Below are positions 20,337 to 33,060 of a stretch of DNA of 64,000 nucleotides, one piece after another. The notes under the pieces were generated by a model. The model did no database searches, had not been told where the DNA came from, and was given only the letters and a program-made list of their open reading frames with translations. Position numbers and translations under genes: made by a program. Location of the stretch: positions 41,976,551 to 42,040,550 of the forward strand of contig OX326959.1 of assembly GCA_946800325.1 (NCBI GenBank). Direction: 5' to 3'. Each line of letters begins with the position of its first letter. Within the stretch, counting starts at the first letter, position 1. Source of the stretch: Luzula sylvatica. Lineage: Eukaryota > Streptophyta > Magnoliopsida > Poales > Juncaceae.

Positions 20337-23300
20337 TTCACCAAATTTCACAAACACTAAGAAAGTTTGTTTTTCGATTCAAAACAAGATTTTAGCGTTT
20401 TGAGGAGTTCAAATAACGTGTTTTGAGATCATTTGTATCGTATCTTTTACTACATAACTTTTCACCAAATTTCACAAACACTAAGAAATTTTGTTTTTCG
20501 ATTCAAAACAAGATTTTAACGCTTTGAGGAGTTCAAATAACGTGTTTTGAGATCATTTGTATCGTATCTTTTACTACATTACTTTTCACCAAATTTCACA
20601 AACACTAAGAAATTTTGTTTTTCGATTCAAAACAAGATTTTAGCGCATTGAGGAGTTCAAATAACGTGTTTTTAGATCATTTGTATCGTATCTTTTACTA
20701 CATAACTTTTCACCAAATTTCACAAACACTAAGAAAGTTTGTTTTTTGATTCAAAACAAGATTTTAACGCTTTGTGGAGTTCAAATAACGTGTTTTGAGA
20801 TCATTTGTATCGTATCTTTTACTACATAACGTTTAACCAAATTACACAAACACGAAGAAAGTTTGTTTTTCGATTCAAAACAAGATTTTAACGCTTTGAG
20901 GAGTTCAAATAACGTGTTTTGAGATAATTTGTATCGTATCTTTTACTTCATAACTTTTCACCAAATTTCACAAACACTAAGAAAGTCTGTTTTTCGATTC
21001 AAAACAAGATTTTAACGTTTTGTGGAGTTCAAATAACGTGTTTTGAGTTCATTTGTATCGTATCTTTTACTACATAACATTTGACCAAATTTCACAAACA
21101 CTAAGAAAGTTTGTTTTTCGATTCAAAACAAGATTTTAACGCTTTGTGGAGTTCAAATAAACGTGTTTTGAGATCATTTGTATCGTATCTTTTACTACAT
21201 AACTTTTCACCAAATTTCACAAACACTAAGTAACTTTGTTTTTCGATTCAAAACAAGATTTTAACGCTTTGAGGAATTCAAATAACGTGTTTTTAGATCA
21301 TTTGTATCGTATCTTTTACTACATAACTTTTCACCAAATTTCACAAACACTAAGAAAGTTTGTTTTTCGATTCAAAACGAGATTTTAGCGCCTTGAGGAG
21401 TTCAAATAACATGTTTTTAGATCATTTGTATCGTATCTTTTACTACATAACTTTTCACCAAATTTCACAAACACTAAGAAAGTTTGTTTTTCGATTCAAA
21501 ACAAGATTTTAGCGCATTGAGGAGTTCAAATAACGTGTTTTTAGATCATTTGTATCGTATCTTTTACTACATAACTTTTCACCAAATTTCACAAACACTA
21601 AGAAAGTTTGTTTTTCGATTCAAAACAAGATTTTAACGCTTTGTGGAGTTCAAATAACGTGTTTTGAGATCATTTGTATCGTATCTTTTACTACATAACT
21701 TTTCACCAAATTTCACAAACACTAAGAAAGTTTGTTTTTCGATTCAAAACAAGATTTTAACGCTTTGAGGAGTTCAAATAACGTGTTTTGAGATCATTTG
21801 TATCGTATCTTTTACTACATAAATTTTCACCAAATTTCACAAACACTAAGAAAGTTTGTTTTTCGATTCAAAACAAGATTTTAACGCTTTGTGAAGTTCA
21901 AATACCGTGTTTTGAGATCATTTGTATCGTATCTTTTACTACATAACTTTTCACCAAATTTCACAAACACTAAGTAAGTTTGTTTTTCGATTCAAAACAA
22001 GATTTTAACGCTTTGTGGAGTTCAAATAACGTGTTTTGAGATCATTTGTATCGTATCTTTTACTACATAACTTTTCACCAAATTTCACAAACACTAAGTA
22101 AGTTTATTTTTCGATTCAAAACAAGATTTTAGCGTTTTGAGGAGTTCAAATAACGTGTTTTGAGATCATTTGTATCGTATCTTTTACTACATAACTTTTC
22201 ACCAAATTTCCCAAACACTAAGAAAATTTGTTTTTCGATTCAAAACAAGATTTTAACGCTTTGAGGAGTTCAAATAACGTGTTTTGAGATCATTTGTATC
22301 GTATCTTTTACTACTTAAATTTTCACCAAATTTCACAAACACTACGAAAGTTTGTTTTTCGATTCAAAACAAGATTTTAACGCTTTGTGGAGTTCAAATA
22401 ACGTGTTTTGAGATCATTTGTATCGTATCTTTTACTACATAACTTTTCACCAAATTTCACAAACACTAAGAAAGTTTGTTTTTCGATTGAAAACAAGATT
22501 TTAACGCTTTGAGGAGTTCAAATAACGTGTTTTGAGATCATTTGTATCGTATCTTTTACTACATAAATTTTCACCAAATTTCACAAACACTAAGAAAGTT
22601 TGTTTTTCGATTCAAAACAAGATTTTAACGCTTTGTGGAGTTCAAATAACGTGTTTTGAGATCATTTGTATCGTATCTTTTACTACATAACTTTTCACCA
22701 AATTACACAAATACTAAGAAAGTTTGTTTTTCGATTCAAAAAAAGATTTTAGCGCCTTGAGGAGTTCAAATAACGTGTTTTTAGATCATTTGTACCGTAT
22801 CTTTTACTACATAACTTTTCACCAAATTTCACAAAAACTAAGTAAGTTTGTTTTTCGATTCAATACAAGATTTTAACGCTTTGTGGAGTTCAAATAACGT
22901 GTTTTTAGATCATTTGTATCGTATCTTTTACTACATAACTTTTCACCAAATTTCACAAACACTAAGAAAGTTTGTTTTTCGATTCAAAACGAGATTTTAG
23001 CGCCTTGAGGAGTTCAAATAACGTGTTTTTAGATCATTTGTATCTTATCTTTTACTGTATAACTTTTCACCAAATTTGACAAACACTAAGTAAGTTTGTT
23101 TTTCGATTCAAAACAAGATTTTAACGCTTTGTGGAGTTCAAATGACGTGTTTTGAGATCATTTGTATCGTATCTTTTACTACATAACTTTTCACCAAATT
23201 TCACAAACACTAAGAAAGTTTGTTTTTCGATTCAAAACAAGATTTTAACGCTTTGAGGAGTTCAAATAACGTGTTTTGAGCTCATTTGTATCGTATCTTT

Positions 23301-26170
23301 TACTACATAACTTTTCACTAAATTTCATAAACACTAAGAAAGTTTGTTTTTCGATTCAAAACAAGATTTTAGCGCCTTGAGGAGTTCAAATAACGTGTTT
23401 TTAGATCATTTGTATCGTATCTTTTACTACATAACTTTTCACCAAATTTCAGAAAAACTAAGTAAGTTTGTTTTTCGATTCAAAACAAGATTTTAACGCT
23501 TTGAGGAGTTCAAATAACGTGTTTTGAGATCATTTGTATCGTATCTTTTACTACATAACTTTTCCCCAAATTACACAAATACTAAGAAAGTTTGTTTTTC
23601 GATTCAAAACAAGATTTTAGCGCCTTGAGGAGTTCAAATAACGTGTTTTTAGATCATTTGTATCGTATCTTTTACTGCATAACTTTTCACCAAATTTCAC
23701 AAAAACTAAGTAAGTTTGTTTTTCGATTCAAAACAAGGTTTTAACGCTTTGTGGAGTTCAAATAACGTGTTTTTAGATCATTTGTATCGTATCTTTTACT
23801 ACATAACTTTTCACCAAATTTCACAAACACTAAGAAAGTTTGTTTTTCGATTCCAAACGAGATTTTAGCGCCTTGAGGAGTTCAAATAACGTGTTTTTAG
23901 ATCATTTGTATCGTATCTTTTACTACATAACTTTTCACCAAATTTCACAAACACTAAGAAAGTTTGTTTTTCGATTCAAAACAAGATTTTAACGCTTTGA
24001 GGAGTTCAAATAACGTGTTTTTAGATCATTTGTATCGTATCTTTTACTACATAACTTTTCACTAAATTTCACAAACACTAAGAAAGTTTGTTTTTCGATT
24101 CAAAAAAAGATTTTAGCGCCTTGAGGAGTTCAAATAACGTGTTTTTAGATCATTTGTATCGTATCTTTTACTACATAACTTTTCACCAAATTTCACAAAA
24201 ACTAAGTAAGTTTGTTTTTCGATTCAAAACAAGATTTTAACGCTTTGTGGAGTTCAAATAACGTGTTTTGAGATCATTCGTATCGTATCTTTTACTACAT
24301 AACTTTTCACCAAATTTCACAAACACTAAGTAAGTTTATTTTTCGATTCAAAACAAGATTTTAGCGTTTTGAGGAGTTCAAATAACGTGTTTTGAGATCA
24401 TTTGTATCGTATCTGTTACTACATAACTTTTCACCAAATTTCACAAACACTAAGAAAGTTTGTTTTTCGATTCAAAACAAGATTTTAACGCTTTGAGGAG
24501 TTCAAATAATGTGTTTTGAGATCATTTGTATCGTATCTTTTACTCCATAAATTTTCACCAAATTTCACAAACACTAAGAAAGTTTGTTTTTCGATTCAAA
24601 ACAAGATTTTAACGCTTTGTGGAGTTCAAATAACGTGTTTTGAGATCATTTGTATTGTATCTTTTACTACATAAATTTTCACCAAATTTCACAGACACTA
24701 AGAAAGTTTGTTTTTCGATTCAAAACAAGATTTTAACGCTTTGTGGAGTTCAAATAACGTGTTTTGAGATCATTTGTATCGTATGTTTTACTACATAACT
24801 TTTCACCAAATTTCACAAACACTAAGAAAGTTTGTTTTTCGATTCAAAACAAGATTTTAGCGCCTTGAGGAGTTCAAATAACGTGTTTTGAGCTCATTTG
24901 TATCGTATCTTTTACTACATAACTTTTCACTAAATTTCACAAACACTAAGAAAGTTTGTTTTTCGATTCAAAACAAGATTTTATCGCCTTGAGGAGTTCA
25001 AATAACGTGTTTTGAGATCATTTGAATCGTATCTTTTACTACATAACTTTTCACCAAATTTCACAAACACTAAGTAAGTTTGTTTTTCGATCTAAAACAA
25101 GATTTTAATGCTTTGTGGAGTTCAAATAACGTGTTTTGAGATCATTTGTATCGTATCTTTTACTACATAAATTTTCACCAAATTTCACAAACACTAAGAA
25201 AGTTTGTTTTTCGATTCAAAACAAGATTTTAACGCTTTGTGGAGTTCAAATAACGTGTTTTGAGATCATTTGTTTCGTATCTTTTACTACATAAATTTTC
25301 ACCAAATTTCACAAACACTAAGAAAGTTTGTTTTTCGATTCAAAACAAGATTTTAACGCTTTGTGGAGTTCAAATAACGTGTTTTGAGATCATTTGTATC
25401 GTATCTTTTACTACATAACTTTTCACCAAATTTCACAAACACTAAGAAAGTTTGTTTTTTGATTCAAAACAAGATTTGAACGCTTTGTGGAGTTCAAATA
25501 ACGTGTTTTGAGATCATTTGTATCGTATCTTTTACTACATAACGTTTAACCAAATTACACAAACACGAAGAAAGTTTGTTTTTCGATTCAAAACAAGATT
25601 TTAACGCTTCGAGGAGTTCAAATAACGTGTTTTGAGATAATTTGTATCGTATCTTTTACTTCATAACTTTTCACCAAATTTCACAAACACTAAGAAAGTC
25701 TGTTTTTCGATTCAAAACAAGATTTTAACGTTTTGTGGAGTTCAAATAACGTGTTTTGAGTTCATTTGTATCGTATCTTTTACTACATAACATTGGACCA
25801 AATTTCACAAACACTAAGAAAGTTTGTTTTTCGATTCAAAACAAGATTTTAACGATTTGTGGAGTTCAAATAACGTGTTTTGAGATCATTTGTATCGTAT
25901 CTTTTACTACATAACTTTTCACCAAATTTCACAAACACTAAGTAACTTTGTTTTTCGATTCAAAACAAGATTTTAACGCTTTGAGGAATTCAAATAACGT
26001 GTTTTTAGATCATTTGTATCGTATCTTTTACTATATAACTTTTCACCAAATTTCACAAACACTAAGAAAGTTTGTTTTTCGATTCAAAACGAGATTTTAG
26101 CGCCTTGAGGAGTTCAAATAACGTGTTTTTAGATCATTTGTATCGTATCTTTTACTACATAACTTTTCAC

Positions 26171-29100
26171 CAAATTTCACAAACACTAAGAAAGTTTGTT
26201 TTTCGATTCAAAACAAGATTTTAGCGCATTGAGGAGTTCAAATAACGTGTTTTTAGATCATTTGTATCGTATCTTTTACTACATAACTTTTCACCAAATT
26301 TCACAAACACTAAGAAAGTTTGTTTTTCGATTCAAAACAAGATTTTAACGATTTGTGGAGTTCAAATAACGTGTTTTGAGACCATTTGTATCGTATCTTT
26401 TACTACATAACTTTTCACCAAATTTCACATACACTAAGAAAGTTTGTTTTTCGATTCAAAACAAGATTTTAGCGCCTTGAGGAGTTCAAATAACGTGTTT
26501 TTAGATCATTTGTATCGTATCTTTTACTACATAACTTTTCACCAAATTTCACAAACACTAAGAGAGTTTGTTTTTCGAATCAAAACAAGATTTTAACGCT
26601 TTGTGGAGTTCAAATAACGTGTTTTGAGATTATTTGTATCGTATCTTTTACTACATAACTTTTCACCAAATTTCACAAACACTAAGAAAGTTTGTTTTTC
26701 GATTCAAAACAAGATTTTAACGCTTTGTGGAGTTCAAATAACGTGTTTTGAGATCATTTGTATCGTATCTTTTACTACATAACTTTTCACCAAATTTCAC
26801 AAACACTAAGTAAGTTTATTTTTTGATTCAAAACAAGATTTTAGCGTTTTGAGGAGTTCAAATAACGTGTTTTGAGATCATTTGTATCGTATCTTTTACT
26901 ACATAACTTTTCACAAAATTTCACAAACACTAAGAAAATTTGTTTTTCGATTGAAAACAAGATTTTAACGCTTTGAGGAGTTCAAATAACGTGTTTTGAG
27001 ATCATTTGTATCGTATCTTTTACTACATAAATTTTCACCAAATTTCACAAACACTACGAAAGTTTGTTTTTCGATTCAAAACAAGATTTTAACGCTTTGT
27101 GGAGTTCAAATAACGTGTTTTGAGATCATTTGTATCGTATCTTTTACTACATAACTTTTCACCAAATTACACAAACACTAAGAAAGTTTGTTTTTCGATT
27201 CAAAACAAGATTTTAACGCTTTGAGGAGTTCAAATAACGTGTTTTGAGATTATTTGTATCGTATCTTTTACTACATAACTTTTCACCAAATTTCACAAAC
27301 ACTAAGAAAGTTTGTTTTTCGATTCAAAACAAGATTTTAACGCTTTGAGGAGTTCAAATAACGTGTTTTTTGATCATTTGTATCGTATCTTTTACTACAT
27401 AACTTTTCACTAAATTTCACAAACACTAAGAACGTTTGTTTTTCGATTCAAAACAAGATTTTAACGCTTTGTGGAGTTCAAATAACGTGTTTTGAGATCA
27501 TTTGTATCGTATCTTTTACTACATGAATTTTCACCAAATTTCACAAAAACTAAGTAAGTTTGTTTTTCGATTCAAAACAAGATTTTAACGCTTTGAGGAG
27601 TTCAAATAACGTGTTTTGAAATCATTTGTATCGTATCTTTTACTACATAACTTTTCACCAAATTTAACAAACACTAAGAAAGTTTGTTTTTCGATTCAAA
27701 ACAAGATTTTAACGCTTTGAGGAGTTCAAATAACGTGTTTTTAGATCAATTGTATCGTATCTTTTACTACATAACTTTTCACCAAATTTCACAAAAACTA
27801 AGAAAGTTTGTTTTTCGATTCAAAACAAGATTTTAACGCTTTGAGGAGTTCAAATAACGTGTTTTTAGATCATTTGTATCGTATCTTTTACTACATAACT
27901 TTTCACCAAATTTCACAAACACTAAGAAAGTTTGTTTTTCGATTCAAAACAAGATTTTAATGCGTTGTGGAGTTCAAATAACGTGTTTTGAGATCATTTG
28001 TATCGTATCTTTTACGACATAACTTTTCACCAAATTTCAGAAACACTAAGAATGTTTGTTTTTTGATTCAAAACAAGATTTTAACGCTTTGTGGAGTTCA
28101 AGTAACGTGTTTTGAGATCATTTGTATCGTATCTTTTACTCCATAACTTTTCACTAAATTTCACAAACACTAAGAAAGTTTGTTTTTCGATTCAAAACAA
28201 GATTTTAACGCTTTGTGGAGTTCAAATAACGTGTTTTGAGATCATTTGTATCGTATCTTTTACTACATGACTTTTCACCAAATTTCACAAAAACTAAGTA
28301 AGTTTGTTTTTCGATTCAAAACAAGATTTTAACGCTTTGAGGAGTTCAAATAACGTGTTTTGAAATCATTTGTATCGTATCTTTTACTACATAACTTTTC
28401 ACCAAATTTCACAAACACTAAGAAAGTTTGTTTTTCGATTCAAAACAAGATTTTAACGCTTTGAGGAGTTCAAATAACGTGCTTTTAGATCAATTGTATC
28501 GTATCTTTTACTACATAACTTTTCACCAAATTTCACAAAAACTAAGAATGTTTGTTTTTCGATTCAAAACATGATTTTAACGCTTTGTGGAGTTCAAATA
28601 ACGTGTTTTGAGATCATTTGTATCGTATCTTTTACTACATAACTTTTCATCAAATTTCACAAACACTAAGAAAGTTTGTTTTTCGATTCAAAACAAGATT
28701 TTAGCGCATTGAGGAGTTCAAATAACGTGTTTTTAGATCATTTGTATCGTATCTTTTACTACATAACTTTTCACCAAATTTCACAAACACTAAGAAAGTT
28801 TGTTTTTCGATTCAAAACAAGATTTTAACGATTTGTGGAGTTCAAATAACGTGTTTTGAGACCATTTGTATCGTATCTTTTACTACATAACTTTTCACCA
28901 AATTTCACATACACTAAGAAAGTTTGTTTTTCGATTCAAAACAAGATTTTAGCGCCTTGAGGAGTTCAAATAACGTGTTTTTAGATCATTTGTATCGTAT
29001 CTTTTACTACATAACTTTTCACCAAATTTCACAAACACTAAGAGAGTTTGTTTTTCGAATCAAAACAAGATTTTAACGCTTTGTGGAGTTCAAATAACGT

Positions 29101-31183
29101 GTTTTGAGATTATTTGTATCGTATCTTTTACTACATAACTTTTCACCAAATTTCACAAACACTAAGAAAGTTTGTTTTTCGATTCAAAACAAGATTTTAA
29201 CGCTTTGTGGAGTTCAAATAACGTGTTTTGAGATCATTTGTATCGTATCTTTTACTACATAACTTTTCACCAAATTTCACAAACACTAAGTAAGTTTATT
29301 TTTTGATTCAAAACAAGATTTTAGCGTTTTGAGGAGTTCAAATAACGTGTTTTGAGATCATTTGTATCGTATCTTTTACTACATAACTTTTCACAAAATT
29401 TCACAAACACTAAGAAAATTTGTTTTTCGATTGAAAACAAGATTTTAACGCTTTGAGGAGTTCAAATAACGTGTTTTGAGATCATTTGTATCGTATCTTT
29501 TACTACATAAATTTTCACCAAATTTCACAAACACTACGAAAGTTTGTTTTTCGATTCAAAACAAGATTTTAACGCTTTGTGGAGTTCAAATAACGTGTTT
29601 TGAGATCATTTGTATCGTATCTTTTACTACATAACTTTTCACCAAATTACACAAACACTAAGAAAGTTTGTTTTTCGATTCAAAACAAGATTTTAACGCT
29701 TTGAGGAGTTCAAATAACGTGTTTTGAGATCATTTGTATCGTATCTTTTACTACATAACTTTTCACCAAATTTCACAAACACTAAGAAAGTTTGTTTTTC
29801 GATTCAAAACAAGATTTTAACGCTTTGAGGAGTTCAAATAACGTGTTTTTTGATCATTTGTATCGTATCTTTTACTACATAACTTTTCACTAAATTTCAC
29901 AAACACTAAGAACGTTTGTTTTTCGATTCAAAACAAGATTTTAACGCTTTGTGGAGTTCAAATAACGTGTTTTGAGATCATTTGTATCGTATCTTTTACT
30001 ACATGAATTTTCACCAAATTTCACAAAAACTAAGTAAGTTTGTTTTTCGATTCAAAACAAGATTTTAACGCTTTGAGGAGTTCAAATAACGTGTTTTGAA
30101 ATCATTTGTATCGTATCTTTTACTACATAACTTTTCACCAAATTTAACAAACACTAAGAAAGTTTGTTTTTCGATTCAAAACAAGATTTTAACGCTTTGA
30201 GGAGTTCAAATAACGTGTTTTTAGATCAATTGTATCGTATCTTTTACTACATAACTTTTCACCAAATTTCACAAAAACTAAGAAAGTTTGTTTTTCGATT
30301 CAAAACAAGATTTTAACGCTTTGAGGAGTTCAAATAACGTGTTTTTAGATCATTTGTATCGTATCTTTTACTACATAACTTTTCACCAAATTTCACAAAC
30401 ACTAAGAAAGTTTGTTTTTCGATTCAAAACAAGATTTTAATGCGTTGTGGAGTTCAAATAACGTGTTTTGAGATCATTTGTATCGTATCTTTTACGACAT
30501 AACTTTTCACCAAATTTCAGAAACACTAAGAATGTTTGTTTTTTGATTCAAAACAAGATTTTAACGCTTTGTGGAGTTCAAGTAACGTGTTTTGAGATCA
30601 TTTGTATCGTATCTTTTACTCCATAACTTTTCACTAAATTTCACAAACACTAAGAAAGTTTGTTTTTCGATTCAAAACAAGATTTTAACGCTTTGTGGAG
30701 TTCAAATAACGTGTTTTGAGATCATTTGTATCGTATCTTTTACTACATGACTTTTCACCAAATTTCACAAAAACTAAGTAAGTTTGTTTTTCGATTCAAA
30801 ACAAGATTTTAACGCTTTGAGGAGTTCAAATAACGTGTTTTGAAATCATTTGTATCGTATCTTTTACTACATAACTTTTCACCAAATTTCACAAACACTA
30901 AGAAAGTTTGTTTTTCGATTCAAAACAAGATTTTAACGCTTTGAGGAGTTCAAATAACGTGCTTTTAGATCAATTGTATCGTATCTTTTACTACATAACT
31001 TTTCACCAAATTTCACAAAAACTAAGAATGTTTGTTTTTCGATTCAAAACATGATTTTAACGCTTTGTGGAGTTCAAATAACGTGTTTTGAGATCATTTG
31101 TATCGTATCTTTTACTACATAACTTTTCATCAAATTTCACAAACACTAAGAAAGTTTGTTTTTCGATTCAAAACAAGATTTTA
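26171..31183. repeat. Higher-order repeat A: tandem 20-mer (2,480 bp), two copies
   Basis: Copy 1 (26171-28650) and copy 2 (28651-31130, matching to about 31183) share the same ordered series of variant monomers, offset by exactly 20 x 124. Shared private marks include GAGACCATTTG (26377, 28857), CACATACAC, TCGAATC, TCACAAAATTT and TACATGAATTT. The only difference I noticed in spot checks is GAGATTATT versus GAGATCATT near 27250 and 29730. The near identity implies a recent duplication. Confidence 0.88.
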
Positions 31184-31326
31184 ACGCTTTGTGGAGTTCA
31201 AATAACGTGTTTTGAGATCATTTGTATCGTATCTTTTACGACATAATTTTTCACCAAATTTCACAAACACTAAGACAGTTTGTTTTTTGATTCAAAACAA
31301 GATTTTAACGCTTTGTGGAGTTCAAG

Positions 31327-33060
31327 TAACGTGTTTTGAGACCATTTGTATCGTATCTTTTACTACATAACTTTTCACCAAATTTCACATACACTAAGAA
31401 AGTTTGTTTTTCGATTCAAAACAAGATTTTAGCGCCTTGAGGAGTTCAAATAACGTGTTTTTAGATCATTTGTATCGTATCTTTTACTACATAACTTTTC
31501 ACCAAATTTCACAAACACTAAGAGAGTTTGTTTTTCGAATCAAAACAAGATTTTAACGCTTTGTGGAGTTCAAATAACGTGTTTTGAGATTATTTGTATC
31601 GTATCTTTTACTACATAACTTTTCACCAAATTTCACAAACACTAAGAAAGTTTGTTTTTCGATTCAAAACAAGATTTTAACGCTTTGTGGAGTTCAAATA
31701 ACGTGTTTTGAGATCATTTGTATCGTATCTTTTACTACATAACTTTTCACCAAATTTCACAAACACTAAGTAAGTTTATTTTTTGATTCAAAACAAGATT
31801 TTAGCGTTTTGAGGAGTTCAAATAACGTGTTTTGAGATCATTTGTATCGTATCTTTTACTACATAACTTTTCACAAAATTTCACAAACACTAAGAAAATT
31901 TGTTTTTCGATTGAAAACAAGATTTTAACGCTTTGAGGAGTTCAAATAACGTGTTTTGAGATCATTTGTATCGTATCTTTTACTACATAAATTTTCACCA
32001 AATTTCACAAACACTACGAAAGTTTGTTTTTCGATTCAAAACAAGATTTTAACGCTTTGTGGAGTTCAAATAACGTGTTTTGAGATCATTTGTATCGTAT
32101 CTTTTACTACATAACTTTTCACCAAATTTCACAAACACTAAGAAAGTTTGTTTTTCGATTCAAAACAAGATTTTAACGCTTTGAGGAGTTCAAATAACGT
32201 GTTTTTTGATCATTTGTATCGTATCTTTTACTACATAACTTTTCACTAAATTTCACAAACACTAAGAACGTTTGTTTTTCGATTCAAAACAAGATTTTAA
32301 CGCTTTGTGGAGTTCAAATAACGTGTTTTGAGATCATTTGTATCGTATCTTTTACTACATGAATTTTCACCAAATTTCACAAAAACTAAGTAAGTTTGTT
32401 TTTCTATTCAAAACAAGATTTTAACGCTTTGAGGAGTTCAAATAACGTGTTTTGAAATCATTTGTATCGTATCTTTTACTACATAACTTTTCACCAAATT
32501 TAACAAACACTAAGAAAGTTTGTTTTTCGATTCAAAACAAGATTTTAACGCTTTGAGGAGTTCAAATAACGTGTTTTTAGATCAATTGTATCGTATCTTT
32601 TACTACATAACTTTTCACCAAATTTCACAAAAACTAAGAAAGTTTGTTTTTCGATTCAAAACAAGATTTTAACGCTTTGAGGAGTTCAAATAACGTGTTT
32701 TTAGATCATTTGTATCGTATCTTTTACTACATAACTTTTCACCAAATTTCACAAACACTAAGAAAGTTTGTTTTTCGATTCAAAACAAGATTTTAATGCT
32801 TTGTGGAGTTCAAATAACGTGTTTTGAGATCATTTGTATCGTATCTTTTACGACATAACTTTTCACCAAATTTCAGAAACACTAAGAATGTTTGTTTTTT
32901 GATTCAAAACAAGATTTTAACGCTTTGTGGAGTTCAAGTAACGTGTTTTGAGATCATTTGTATCGTATCTTTTACTCCATAACTTTTCACTAAATTTCAC
33001 AAACACTAAGAAAGTTTGTTTTTCGATTCAAAACAAGATTTTAACGCTTTGTGGAGTTCA
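31327..33060. repeat. Partial third copy of higher-order repeat A with one monomer deleted
   Basis: From 31327 the series of repeat A starts again at an offset of 2,480. After about 32140 the offset to copy 2 falls to 2,356 (19 x 124), so exactly one monomer has been lost. The match ends near 33060, where a TTTGTTTCGT variant series begins. Confidence 0.8.
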
